Origin: Prostheceraeus crozeri
Lineage: Eukaryota; Platyhelminthes; Polycladida; Euryleptidae
Reading direction: 5' to 3'
DNA length: 64,000 nt
Assembly: GCA_907163375.1 (NCBI GenBank)
Contig: CAJQUW010001066.1
Location: 1-64,000 of the forward strand
In this document: positions 1 to 12,584 of the stretch, piece after piece
Position numbering within the stretch: the first letter of the stretch is position 1
How the letters are laid out: the number at the start of each line of letters is the position of its first letter
The notes under the pieces: model-generated
What the model was told of the DNA's origin: nothing
Database searches by the model: none
What the model saw: only the letters and a program-made list of their open reading frames with translations
Position numbers and translations under genes: made by a program

Positions 1-245
1 AAATTTCTAAATACGTTGGCCATACCCGAGTTTGAATAATGGAGTTGATTTGTGCTAATAGCCTTGCGGGAATAAAATAAAAATACTCTGTTGAGTAAAT
101 TTTCGATTTAATCTTCGTCAGACTCTCACATTTGATGAAGGCATGAATAACAAGAGCTTTTATAAGAAAGATGAAAAGAAAGATTGTCACTTCACAATTA
201 GGAAGATTCTCTGATGCCATCAATCCGGCAGGGTGTCAAGTTACA
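1..245. other. left edge, no feature seen
   Basis: A/T-rich sequence directly downstream (minus-strand sense) of the Penelope-like endonuclease region. It may hold the 3' end of that element, but no terminal repeat or poly(A) signal could be fixed. Confidence 0.4.
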
Positions 246-1518
246 TCACCGTTGGATATTTTCCCCCGCATCCTGTGATGAGCGGTCAGCAAACGCGGTG
301 AGGGGCGATGATTGTTCCTGTCTATTGTCACAGGTGGGTCGGTCTGTTGACAAAAATCTTAGCGTGCGGTTTCCCATGCAGCCATTCATCAGGTTGTTTT
401 CTTTGGCGATATGAAATGCCTCTAATGCTAGGCGCGTACGATTGCACTTTTCTTTCCCTAGGATCATCCATTTGATTGTGTGGCCGTTGTTTGTGCCATG
501 CTGCTGAAGATGCTGGTGGACATGCGATGAGGGGGAATTCAAATGTTCTAATATTCGAGAACGGGCAGTTCTCTAACTCTGTCCGATGTACACTGCTTTA
601 CAAGTTGGGTGGGAACACATGATTTTGTACACAATATGCTTAGTAAAGCACACTCCTTTTGAAATAGATGTCTCGCAGGCTAGGCATTGTTTGGGGCAAT
701 TTTGCACTTCCTTCTTTGGTCTCAAACTTCTTGACAGGGGAGGCTCGGTAGTGTAGATAATGCGGATGTCGTCGTGTAAATCAGTCTCTCTGAGTATTTT
801 GCTCATTTGTCTTCTCTGCCTCTCGTTAAAGTAGGGAATTTTTAGGTAGGTAGTCGGTGGGCTTCTCTTTGTTTCGCTTGCGTTTCTATTTTTGACTGAT
901 AGGATGTTGTTATCAATGAAGTTCTCAGGATAGCCGTTTCTCCTGAACGCGTCTTTCATCTCTGATAGTGCTTCATCGACATTCATGGGACTGGTATTTC
1001 TGAGGGTGCGATGAGTCTCTGCTGTGACGAGGTTGCGCTTTCTGCTTGCGGGTACGGTAGCTCCATACGGTAGACATGCTCCACTGTGGGATGGCTTAAC
1101 GTATTTCTTGTAGGTAACTTGACCATTTTCTATTCGTACCTTGGTATCGAGAAACGGTAATTCATTTTCTTCTGGTGCTTCGTAGGTGAATGTGATGTTG
1201 GGATCCACTACATTTGCGTAACTAAGTAGTTCTGTTACGTCCAATACTGACGTTCCTATGAAGAAGACATCGTCTAGATACCGTCTCCAGAAGATAATGC
1301 TCGGGAAACGTCTCAGTATCTTCCTCTCCAGTTGGACCATGAAGATCGTCGCCAGTGGTGGAGCGGCACAGTTCCCCATGGCTATGCCTGTCTTTTGCTG
1401 TCTGAATTCACCGCTCAACAGGTACCGATCTTCGTAGAGACAAAGCCGCAGGAGTTCTTCGAAGTGGTCTGGTTCCAAATCAGGGAATATAGAGTCCTGT
1501 CTATTTACGGCTTGAAAG
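246..1518 (-). mobile_element. Penelope-like retroelement, 3' half (RT to GIY-YIG)
   Basis: Minus-strand coding matches the Penelope-like (PLE) reverse transcriptase plus GIY-YIG endonuclease layout. The 301-residue frame at 573-1478 holds RT motif B (TGIAMGNCAAPPLATIFM, about residues 30-47), the RT catalytic motif C (RRYLDDVFF, about 65-73), and the PLE-typical LPFLDTKV near residue 107. It ends in CKAVYIGQS, which looks like the start of a GIY-YIG domain. A further minus-strand frame (246-542) follows directly, where the endonuclease C-terminal part is expected. PLEs copy their RNA into the genome by target-primed reverse transcription. The N-terminal part including motif A is not present here; a motif-A-like stretch lies in the noisy duplicate at 2695-2961. 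The copy is incomplete and not expected to be active. PLE assignment is strong; the subfamily is not determined. Confidence 0.82.
573..1478 (-). pseudogene. PLE reverse transcriptase frame (partial)
   Basis: This is a 301-aa open stretch of the PLE polyprotein. The visible order is: palm motif B at about residues 30-47, YLDD box at about 67-70, the conserved LPFLDTKV block, and a linker rich in Arg, Lys and Asn. A Cys cluster (CPKQCLAC, near 263-270) precedes VYIGQS, as in the Zn-binding linker before GIY-YIG in many PLEs. The first Met is internal to the family protein, so it is not a true start. The frame lacks the upstream fingers and motif A, and is best read as a fragment of a dead copy. 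Confidence 0.8.
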
Positions 1519-2961
1519 TTTGGATAAGGCGGTATGTCGTCTGTAAATCAGTCTCTTCTGAGTATGTTGCGCTTTGTTTCTCTGCCGTCTCGTTAAACGT
1601 AGGGAATTTCTTAGGTAGGTAGTCGGTGGGTTCTCTTTGTTTCGGTTTTGCGTTCTATTTTTGATGATAGGATGTTGTTGATCAATGAAGTTCTCAGATA
1701 GCCGTTTCTCCTGAACGCGTCTTTCATTTGATAGTGCTCATCGTTTAAAGGGATGGTATTTCTGAGGGTGCGATTGAGTCGCTGTTGTGACGAAGTGGCG
1801 CTGTCTACTTGCGGGGTACGGTAGCTCCATACGGGTAGTCATGCTCCGACTGTGGGATGGCTTTTAGTTTTTTTGTAGGTTACTTGACCAGTTTCTATTC
1901 GTATCCTGGGTTAGTTATTAGAGATTTGCCTCGATAGCGGTTGTCGAGGGAGAATTAGCGTGTACTTGTGCGAAGTAACGTATTGCAGTCTATAGCGAGA
2001 ATCTGAAGCGAGATCCGTGTCATCGAAGTATCGATTATACTTAGTATTCGAGCTCTTCAATCGAGAAGATTATTCGGCTTGCGCATTTATTATACATGTT
2101 GTATATCTATGGAGAGTTCATACGGTCGATATTTTCTATTGGATCCCGTGATCCGAAGACTATTTCCGCTTATCGCGTGAACGTGTATTGCCTCATGTTT
2201 CCCTGGTGGAGTCGGTTAGTGTATATAGTGAGTCGAGAATCAGTTACTCTCAGCTATCCATATCACAATTGTATCGAGAGAACGGTAATTCATTTTCCTT
2301 CTGGTGCGTTCGTAGTGTGGAATGTGATGTTGGGCAGGCTCCACTTCACATTTGATGTGCAACTAAGGATGTTCTAGTTACGTCCTTTTAATACTGACGT
2401 TCCTATGTCAGAAGACATACGTTCTGAGTGATTTCCGATTCTGGCGCGTCGCTCTCTCCTACCTTGCTCGTGAGCCATACTTTCCTAGCCCTCCCTAAGG
2501 CGTCTAGACTAAGATTTCTAGATAGATTTCTCCCTGCTCCACTCCTCTCTCCCAACTCCTACGGCTCTCTCCTTCCTAGATACCGTCTCCAGAAGATAAT
2601 GCTCTGGGAAACGTGCTCAGTATCTTCCTCTCCAGTTGGTCCATGAAGAATCGTCGCCTCAGAGAGTGGTGGAGCGGCAACTAGTTCCCATGGGCTATGC
2701 CTGTCTTTTGCTGGTCTGTAATTCAACGCTCAAAACATGGTACCGATCTTCGTAGCAGACAATAGCCGACAGGAGTTCTTCGAAGTGCTGTTGGTTCCAA
2801 ATCCACGGGAATATAGAGTCCTGTCTATTTACGGCTTGAAAGTTTGTCGCCACTGATATCAGTCCAGGAGTTGCCTCACCGTCTTCTAATGGTATGCTCC
2901 CGTAGAGATTGGAGACATCTAATGACCCAAATATGTCTAATCTAATGTGGGTCATTAGCAA
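1519..2961 (-). repeat. degraded, expanded duplicate of PLE 757-1518
   Basis: From about 1519 the sequence restarts at the equivalent of position 757 and runs again through the same RT region up to the shared segment ending in CGGCTTGAAAGTTTG (about 1518 and 2846). It then continues further upstream into a motif-A-like stretch (DVSNLYGSIPLEDG, within 2695-2961). Copy 1 takes about 760 bp for this segment and copy 2 about 1330 bp. The excess is many 1-3 base additions plus two unrelated blocks (about 1905-2280 and 2410-2575). PLEs are often found as tandem partial copies. The density of small indels, mostly insertions, is also what an uncorrected long-read patch looks like. Confidence 0.65.
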
Positions 2962-3211
2962 ATGACGCAGATGTGATCTCAGCTAAGCATGTTTTAGTTT
3001 ACCGTACTGTACATTCCACTGTGTCAGGTGAAGTGCACAAAGATTATATTCTCGAGTTTTTGTTGCCATCAATTTGCAGCGGTTGAAGCAACCGCAGCTC
3101 ATTGTGTCATCAAGATGAGTCACCGGTACACAATTCTGCCGTTCTCCGCAATTAACTTAAGCGAATACGTCAGTGGAAGATAGATTGGACATTGTTGGGT
3201 AGGGTGTGTCA

Positions 3212-3261
3212 CCCCCCCCCCCCCCCCCCCCCGCCCCCCCCCCCCCCCCCCCCCCCCCCCC
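3212..3261. repeat. poly-C homopolymer tract
   Basis: The tract is 49 C with a single G at 3233. It lies 250 bp downstream of the noisy PLE duplicate. It could be a real G/C homopolymer with quadruplex potential on the minus strand, or a sequencing or assembly artefact. Confidence 0.95.
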
Positions 3262-6200
3262 TTTGTTTCATTTGTGTGTTGTGGGTGGCACTAATAACGT
3301 GGCTACTGATACCTCCTGATCTTGTCATCTTTTCCATTAATCATTTTTTTGTAGAGTGATGACGAACGTGATCGACTCTATCCCAAACCTCGATCATCAG
3401 CCATTCCGGAGCTCGAGAAACGACTGAAAACAGTGCTGGACTAGATCTCTTTGTCAACCATCAAAAAGTCGGTCGAATTCCTCCTCAGAATTACGTTGTA
3501 GGAATCAATTAACGCGATCGGGATGCTGTGATGTGTTATTGTTCAATCTTGCTATCTCATGAAGTCTAGGGCATTTGTATTAAACTCCGCCATTAGTAGC
3601 TTAAAAACGAAATTTTCTCAAAAAAGTGGGTTAATAAAAAAATCAGCGGAAACAAAGCAGCTGAAGCACCTCCTGTCGTGTACCTATTTGTCATTTTATG
3701 TAATTTGATCTTTGTTGTCATGATAGATTCGCATTTATCGTTCATAGGCCAAATGAAGATAGGAATGTGTTCTAGATTTTTACGCCTCTTATAGAATGCG
3801 TGCACAAATGTCTATGTGAGTACAATACGGTCGTTTTGAAAGCCTGACAATAACAACAAAAAAGCTTACCGACGGCGCCATGGCATTGTAATAAAGAGGA
3901 CCCTTTTGTCTACTACAGACCGAAAGCCCACCATGATTATCGCATTAATCTCTCAGTTTCTATGAGTTATTAAACCATAATGCAACTACAATTCCATACT
4001 AAAAAGTCTATTGGGGTGTTTGTACGTATCAGTGGTTGACTTGAGGACTACAGAGTTGTGCAGACTTTGGTTTAACACTGAAATCAAAATATGTGCTGCA
4101 TTCAGGGGGGTAGAACAATTGGGTTGCTAGTTATCTCTGTAATAATCGTGGAGGATATGGAGTTTTGTCATACAGGGGCGGATTGCATGTACTTGCTCGC
4201 GTTCTATAGCAGGGCGATGCACCGTTTTTCAAGTTATTGCTCTTCTGACTATCAATTTATTCTATCAATTATTAAGTTAATAATCAATGAGTACCGGATA
4301 TCAATTCCTCATAGATTGTAGTACACAACTCGCATGAGTCTTCAGATATTCTTTGACATCATATCTATATTTACATCTTCATCACTACTCTGGTAGAGAG
4401 TGTATTAATCAGATAGCATCAATAAACATCCAAATAGATTCCATGCTTTGGCCTACACGATAACAAAAGAATTGGAAATCATCATCAGGTGTATCATACG
4501 CAAAATGAAGAATGCAATAGTTGCCGTCCCTGTCGTTACACTTGACTGCTTTATGACGTTCAGCAAAATTGCTACACAGCAATGAATTGTAGTTCATCCT
4601 GCGTTAAGAGTTATGGCTCAATCTGCAAGATGAGTGAATAGGATTGTCAATGGAGGTGATCATACCGGAGTTTGATCATTTATCTCTACCGTGAAATAGC
4701 GAATGACGGATTGTTCAGCTTGAATCACTACTAATCTGTTATGAATCATGAGAGCACAAAAGTGCATGAGAATGGGCGAATAAGTAGATGAATGGAGATA
4801 TGATTATATCGACTCGCAGAGGCATCATCCACAGAATCGTATTGTCTGTCACCTGGTGCAGCTTCTGCCTTTGCGCACATTCTAACCATTGTGATTATTG
4901 TGACTCGATTTTATAAGGTTTCTTTATTTTTTTGAAAACGGAAGTATGCATATATAAAGGCACGATAAAACTCTGAAGATATACATTTATATTCTTACAA
5001 TTACATAAAGAACTGAGGCAGCAGAAAATCAGTCTTATTGTGTTTTCAGTTATTAAATTTGAAATCAAAATTAGTAGTGTTCAAAAACTTTAGGTTAAGC
5101 TAGAATGTCAGAATTTTTCAATTATAGGATTTTAGTTATGATTGAAGAGGAGGATACATTGATATTTGCTGAACAATTATGTCAAGTATCCTGTTTGTCA
5201 AAATGTCCTCCTTTAACCGACTTGTTTTTAAGTTCAGCCTGTTTGTTTGTTTCCATGCACAACTGGCAAATTAATAGGGACGACTGACTAAGGGATGTAT
5301 TATCGGGGCAAGGGATATTGCAAGCGATAAATAAAATGCTACATATAAATAGACGATGATTACTTGCTTTATTTTGATGGCTTTTTGCATTTAGCAAAAT
5401 AGATAGAATGTACTGCGGAATATTAGATTTTCAATTAGTTACGGAAAATTCTAAATAAATCAGTGTAAGGTCTTCATTTTTGGACACTTAGGCAAATAAG
5501 TACCCGGTGTATTAAGTAGGCAACTGCACCGGTTATCAGACATTACCCGGCTCCGACCGGATGGCCAGCGGTCTTTCATGCATTCGGCATCCGGCCATAT
5601 AATAGACAAATCATATTTCAATAAATTTTCATGCGCTATGGATGCAATTGAAAACAACAAAATTGTGCATGCAGGAATATACTTAATTCCAGGCTAGACC
5701 ATGCTAAGTGGGCACATAGTAAGATGGGGCTAGCATATACTCTTATTGACTACTTCAAGAAACAACAAAATGTGAAGGTTTCATTTTGAGCTGAAACACG
5801 TACCCACCAGTCAAAGCACCGACAATATGATTAATCTGAATTAAAAAATCTGTTATTTAATGGAGAGCAACAAATGGAACGGGAATACACATATTCATTA
5901 GGACTCCTCATAATTGCATGCTTGTCCGTAAGCACAACTCTACATACGTGACATAAAAGACAGTTTTCACAACATAATTTATTCCAAGCTGACGGCGTGG
6001 AGTCACATTATCAACTAATTTCGTTTCGTTGAACTCTTGTAATGGTGCCCATACATATGCTCCTTGCAGAGGGTGTTCACTTTTTTTGCTTCCCATTCCT
6101 GAATCATGACTGCATTGGAATAAACACAGCTCAGTGACTGATACGTCTACGTTACAATGTCACGTGAACTTTGCAAAAGAATATGGGGTCAGAAATATTT

Positions 6201-6546
6201 AGGTAACATCGCGGTGAACGGGAGGCTGTAAGTCATATTTCGTTGAATGAAAATTCGTCACAAGTTTTCTCTCCTGTACATTGTTCGTGTTAAGTTAAAA
6301 AGGTAAAAGGTAAAAACTATGTACAATCCAACGTTTTAGCTATTCACCCGTCCTCAAGGGTATCAGCGGTAATATGTGTTCAAATAGAAACACTGATCAT
6401 TGTACTATCCAACAATACAAGAACAGGGCTTAGATGATGATGCAAAACCAGAATTGGATAATATTTTGTGCTTTTACATCGTTGCTTATGAATTGTTCCA
6501 TTTTTATTGAATTGTTATTCACATGGTTTGCATTTGTTGCTTACTA

Positions 6547-6584
6547 CAAATGATGCTTTGTTGTCCACAACAAAGCATCATTTG
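6547..6584. repeat. perfect 18-bp-arm palindrome, 2-base loop
   Basis: Arms CAAATGATGCTTTGTTGT (6547-6564) and ACAACAAAGCATCATTTG (6567-6584) are exact reverse complements around CC. It is isolated, with no flanking coding. It could be a minimal fold-back or a footprint of an inverted duplication. Confidence 0.95.
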
Positions 6585-6832
6585 GGCATAATCAATTAAT
6601 TATTCCAGTTTTCGAACATTAATAAGATCAGATCCTTTTTAGGTTTAGAATATTTAAATTTATGCTTTGCAGTCAACATGTGAAAAATAAGGCATCAAAA
6701 TATATGATGATGAAAAATTCACAGGTTTAGCTACGCATTGTGAAAAGTCTGAAGAATGGGTAGGTTAAATGCACGGTACTAGTTCATATACACGTCATCG
6801 CATGTATAGGGAATATTCTCTGATCTGTTATC

Positions 6833-6916
6833 CATATATCGGCTGATATTTGATCTTCTGCCGATTGATTGTCGGTATCGGTTATCGGCAAAATGACTCA
6901 TATCGGCACATCCCTA
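6833..6916. repeat. hAT-like terminal repeat fragment
   Basis: Read on the minus strand it starts TAGGGATGTGCCGATATG and continues with several CCGATA/ATCGG words. That resembles the ends of widespread non-autonomous hAT families (TAGNG-type terminus, short CCGATA subterminal repeats). No partner end or 8-bp duplication was found, so this is a solo end at best. Confidence 0.35.
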
Positions 6917-9179
6917 AGTGTATATAATGACATCTGATAACAGCGTGTGATTCTAACGCTCAAATAATACAGATTTGCATAATAATGTAATGGAATTAGC
7001 GCAACGTACATAACGAAGTTGTGTCAGGGAATATAATTTTAATTTATGTGAGCATGGTCATTCTACATTTACTAATGAGAAGAATGCGTCACCTTACTTC
7101 GCTTATGTGTTTAGTGAACAAATAGTACTCATTACTTACTTTTGGTGTCACGTATGAGCGGCCATGTTTTTCAGCCTAGATTAAAACTAACCAAGAGCTA
7201 AACTCCGCTGGTGTTACAATTTTGATTGGTTCATGGGCGGGTCTTACATAAGCTATGAAATTTCGTAATGTCGATATCAGAAAATGTCTCCGTCAGAAAT
7301 GAAAGGGTTTTAGTTTGCTTTCGTCACGTATAGCATACTTGCAGCCACAATGCAGCTAAGTGCAGACGTGTGATTTGATTATAAGTCCTTCATATTCGTT
7401 GATGGTCTGCAATAAATAATCAAACTACTGTTAATGAGCGCGCCATGGACTCCGCAAATAGTGATCAAATTAAATATGGCACATCAGCCCTTTTTAACTG
7501 AATTTTACGCAGTGCATGAAAATTAACTGCGAGTGATATTCTTGCCATGATTATTGATTAACAAGACGGCAAGTGACTTATTTATATTGAGACTGCCACA
7601 GCCATTTTTTTAAGAACACCCATGCTGACCTGTTGATTGTGAAAAGCAAATGTGATGATTTGATTAGATAAACTTGTTTTTCAATGAAACCTGAGCTGAC
7701 ATTTTGAATGATGAAATGCTAGGTAAGTAGCCAATGGTGAATTGTGACATTTTAGAGACCCTGTTCAATTTTATCCTTTCCGCTTTCGAGCGAAGATAGA
7801 AATACGGGACGTGAGTCTTGTTCATCTCAGTACTCGGTTAAGCTTAGGGTACGGCCAAATCTGTTGGGTACACAGGGACTAGGGCTTTTAATGTCATAAA
7901 ACCAAAATGATATTAGAGCTATTTCTGCATCTTGTGTTTTTAGTTTAATCCATTATTCCGCATAGTTCCTTCAGTTAAACAACCGATTACATTAACTAAC
8001 TAACAACCTCAACGGGCTGCCTTGTTGTGTGAAATAGAGAACTTGCAAAGTCGATAGCCCATGTAACATGGCATTCAGAAGATTTACTTTGATGTCAAGC
8101 ATATTTCGGTTAGATGCCGCGATTTTCATGATTGAATTTCCAGCTTCCAGTCCTCCAACGTACGGACACCATCTTTGTCTTCAATGAAAAACTTCATGAT
8201 GCAAATTTTATTTTCTTTGATTGAATTGAATTATGTAAGAATTCCTTATCTGGCTGCCTTACAACTTCATCAACTGCATTTCATGTCATCAAAATAAACG
8301 TTTCTAGAAAGGTTGTGACCGCCACTACGCACCACCAAAAGAAGGGAGATAGTAATTTATATGCGAAATTAATTTAACAGGTGTTATTTTTCCATGAAAT
8401 AGTGGGTGGGCCATAAGCTAATAAAGAAACAAGTATTTTGCATGTAAAAGGTAGTCATGTGGCACACCAGCATAAAAATTCACCGATCTGAAACAAAGTA
8501 ATCTTTGGGTCGCATAAATGATGCGGGTCTGCTTTCTTTCAATCTAAGGTGGCTTAGCGAATGAATAGGTACTGGTTGTGGACCCTACTCTGCATGCTTT
8601 ATTTTAGGGTCTTCAAATATTTACATAAAAATGATGGGTAAAGTCTACTTACTAATTTATTTATAGCAAGTAATGCTATTAACATTCAATCGACTGACTA
8701 TTTCATGAATAAATTATAAATCATTATGATTTATATAATGGTCATATTGGTATACGTAGTTTATTAGCCAAAGGTATTGACCATTTTGCCGACATGTATT
8801 GACCATTTCACCGGCATGATAGGTCTATTGCTCGACTACAATTTCACAGGAAGCCTGGACAGAGATGCCAAGGTTTCAAAAAAAATGCGGGAGACCCAAC
8901 ATCAAATGGTGGTGTGGTGTAAAAAGAACCTGCTCCCAATGTCTTTTCCCGCTCACCGAAATAAACGTTAATAAGACATCAAAAGTTATATTTACATATA
9001 TATGCAACTGCAGATACTATAATAACTACATGTAGGCCTATTACAGGAATATGGTAATGATAACACTACTTATATTAACCAGTACTGAACTTGAATGTTT
9101 TTTATTGTATCCCAGGTGACCTTCTTGGGCACGCTTGCATACACCTCATCACTTGGGCAGTACTGGTAGCGCATGTAAG

Positions 9180-11415
9180 GTACGCTTGATCGCCCCGATT
9201 CATTTGAAAGGTAATGATCGACGGCACAGTCCGATCAAATCTCGACAGATTCGGCCGGGAACTTTGTACAAATTCTTCTGGGATTCATCTCGAAAAAACA
9301 CGTTCTTCGTCCGCATTTTGTGCGGTAAGGTAAGAACTCAGCTTGGCTACTTTGCTCAAATAAGTAGAATTGACTTTCGAGACGTTCCAGCTACGCGATT
9401 TCTCCTTCTCCAGATAGTGCCACAAAACATCTACTCTGTTACGTCGTCTGTCATCGTCGACTTTTATCTTCGCCTTCTCCTTTGCCTCTTGGCTAAAGTT
9501 TTCAAAATCGAACAATTGGTACCGCGTGAACACTCTTGCTCCAAGACAGCAATTTCCTTTTCCGTGAATTTTAGATAATTCTGGAATTTTTCGGTCAGAA
9601 GTAGCACACTTTCAAAAGTGTACTTATGCTTGTAGTCGAAGCTAAACACACCAGCATTTTTCTAACACCGGGTCATTGAGCGGCAGCCATTTCAGCGCGT
9701 AGATCAGGCCTTTTATGTGAAATGAGGAGGCAGGATAGCTAGCAGCAAAGGAATTTCTCTCGCTCAATCGACTCCACAATTCCCCCTCCTCAAACCTTCC
9801 TCGTTTGATTTTTCCTCTGACTCCGAAAACCCACCATCATAGTGCCATTGGGTCTGCTGGTTGTTAAAATTCCCAATTTCTGTTTGAAAAGTTTTCTCTC
9901 AGGTTTTTGAAAAATAGCATCGGATGATTTGATTTTCCCTTTGTCAGGATCCTCCCCATGAGGACTCTGAGGAGATCCATGATCGCCTCATAGAGAAACG
10001 ATTACGGGATCCTGACGCTGAAGCAATAAGTTAAAAGTCGTGTATGCTGGCAGGCATGTAAGAAGTAACAATAAATCTCCGTCATATCATTATCAAAAGC
10101 TGTGATGAGTCTTCTCAAACGTGTGTGTTTTTTCTACCATGGGCATCTTCCGATGATCTGAAGTACCAAATAAGAGTGCATGTAAAGAGGTATACAAAAA
10201 ATACAACAGCAAATAAAAGAACAAACCTGAAGTACGACTGTAAGGCAGAGGAAATTGCTTCAGCACCCTTTCGAGGCAGGTCTGCATCCCCAGCCACCTC
10301 ACAGACAGGAACTTAAGGACTTGCCGGATATTCTAAATCCACAAATTGACAAAAGTCCGGAATATGCATTGTTTTCCTTTTTACTCGAATAATCGAACCA
10401 AAAGTACGCATCAACAAGCATTTCTTCTACATCAAAAGCATTTTAGATCGGAACAAAATGCTTTTGATGCATAACATGCGGGATTGTGAGCGATTGTGAC
10501 ATGGAGCCAGCCCATGAAATAAATAGAATTGTTTTGTGCCAGAACTCTGGTCATTATAGAGTTGTTTTTGCCAATATGACAGAGATGTTGTCCACGCCGA
10601 AGCCGATTGCACTTACCCATGATAATTCATGCTTCTGCAATGCAGTGTCAATGGAAATTGAAAATGGCCTCTGCAGTGGATCTTTGGTTGGACACATGTC
10701 CAAAAATTTGCAGACAACCCTTTGCTGATTAATATCAAAATTTTTACTGTTACCGGATTCATCTTCTGCAGATTTTGCGTCATTGCTGCCATCAACGCAG
10801 AGAGTGAAGAAATTTATTTTCATGTCTTTGATGAAATCATCTAGGAGATCAAGGTGAAATATGCATTACATTTAAACAGAACAAGATGCCTTTGTTCGGA
10901 AGCGCATAGAATATTTTGAGCTAATCTGTACTGTCATTGGGAAACAATTTCTGATCAAATTGGCCAAGGCATGGGTCAGCGGCAGCTATAGGAAGATTTG
11001 TGTTTCAGCCAAGGGAAACCAGTGATTTTTCAGTTCAGCCCTCTCGAACCAGATAATTCTTCTGCACCATTATTCTTCCATGTAAAAAGAAGATATTGGT
11101 TTTCACATTAGCTTTTGCACGTCAAATTGCTTTTTGATGATCTTTTCCTTTAATATGTCGTTTAAAAGATCACCTCAACCTTGCGTGAGTCACAAGGACA
11201 CTTTTTCTTTCTTGCAATAAACAAACATTTAAATGTATGAACTATCATCAGGTGCAGCAATTATTAACACTTTGCCATAGAATGACTGATTAAACCCATA
11301 GCAGGGGTCAAATTATGGTTTTGTTAGGAAAAAGAGCCACAGTGCCTTGCGTTTCTTCTACGCTACAGGTAGGGTTCGTAGGTTCCTCATCATCGTGGGA
11401 AGAAGACGACGACAT
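9180..11415 (-). pseudogene. ZBED5-like hAT transposase relic
   Basis: Several minus-strand frames in order resemble a ZBED5/FAM200-type hAT transposase. At 11415 an ATG opens a Ser/Asp/Glu-rich N-terminus (MSSSSSHDDEEPT). Around 10400-10823 come DGSNDAK, VVCKFLDMCPTKDP, ISWVSAIGFGVDN-like and TRVLAQNNSIYFMG segments typical of the RNase-H catalytic region. At about 10250-10302 there is a RWLGMQTCLERVLKQFP stretch, matching the family's RWLSLEKAVxRxLEQ. The C-terminal dimerisation region lies at 9285-9649 (EKFQNYLKFTEKEIAVLE; VDVLWHYLEKEK; LSKVAK..NADEERVFS). The blocks lie in different frames and are separated by non-matching DNA, so it is a decayed copy, or conceivably a domesticated gene with introns. 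Inverted ends were not fixed; GGATGGGCACTA near 11937-11948 may be one. Confidence 0.7.
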
Positions 11416-12584
11416 GATGATAAAATGTGATTAAAAGTGAGAATTGTGAAAGTTAGTGTGATTTAAAAAAAAGCAAGATTATCCATTATTTAAACAAAGA
11501 TAAGATAAGATTAGATTAATTTCATATTTCAAAAGCCCCTTATCAACTTGCCTATATTTCCTTCAATAACTGGAAGAATATTTATTTTTGAAGACAAATT
11601 AATTTCCTCACCATTCTCCCAATAAAAAAGATAGAATTCGTGAATCAAACCGAAAGATCTATCTTTTCAATAAACGTCTATGATTGCAATTGCTTCTCAT
11701 TGGTTGTAAGGGAATGGAGGAGGGCTAATCGAAGAATAGGCTAGCGGTGAGTGGCTAATCAGTCCGAACGCTTGCTGTTACATTTGAATGATGGAAAGAG
11801 CACACTAGAAGGATAAAAACTGTTGGCCTACTTTAAAATACGGCGTAAATAAATGACGATGCGGGAGATTTAAGCAATTATACGGGTGAGCGGGAGATTG
11901 ACTAAAAATGCGGGAGACTTGGCATGTATGCCTGGAGGATGGGCACTATATTTACCAAACAGCTAAATATAATAGCCGATCCTAGCTGAAGAACTTAAGA
12001 GCTAGTTAGTTTGTAAAACCAAATGAAGCAATAATTAGACAGGCTACAACTTTCTGTCGAACAAAATAACTACACGTTTTAAATCAGTCTCAGAATGGTA
12101 TTTAGTAGATTTATCTGCACTCTTGCGATAAGTAGAAGGTAAAAAATAAAGGCCTAATAAAATTAAGAATAACAAAAACAAGAACAACAGAATCAAAATT
12201 CTTGTCTATTCATTCGATCTAAACAACCCATGCAATGCTCGAAATTCGCTTCTCTTTCAGATGGGAGCTTTAGAAAGCGTGGACCATAGGATTGTGTTCG
12301 AATATGAACACTCATCGCAAGATAAATCTGTGCTTTCTAGGTTAAATATGAAGCATGGAAATGGCATATTCAACACTTTGACGTGCATGAGATTACTAAC
12401 ATAGGAACTCAGAAGAAAGTCATCGGACAGCATGTAGGGTCTATATACAGGGGCCACAATAGCCAGGTGCAAAAGGGCAAGAATCACAGATATTTCCTGA
12501 CAAACTTAGCACTGCCTTTAGAAAGAGCAAGTAGAAAGAACCTTTAGAGAGAGTCTTCAGGTCTTCTAATCTTCTTCCTTGCGT
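11416..12584. other. non-coding flank between hAT relic and LINE
   Basis: Contains GCGGGAGA words at 11860-11925 and a possible hAT end (minus-strand TAGTGCCCATCC) at about 11937-11948. The rest is A/T-rich without features. Confidence 0.4.

Larger units (their letters stand above)
2962..9179. other. long stretch without recognisable genes
   Basis: Only short frames (up to about 76 codons) without family resemblance or splice-bounded structure. A consensus TATATAAAGG at 4951-4960 is the one promoter-like word, but no exon can be attached to it. A palindrome at 6547-6584 and a hAT-like terminal repeat ending at 6916 are listed separately. Introns or intergenic DNA of a host gene are possible. 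Confidence 0.6.

Noticed and set aside
4951-4960. TATATAAAGG as a host promoter
   Set aside because: Good consensus but no exon, CDS or splice signal can be attached. In A/T-rich DNA such words arise by chance.
5460-5660. 66-codon minus-strand frame
   Set aside because: No motif or context supports it.
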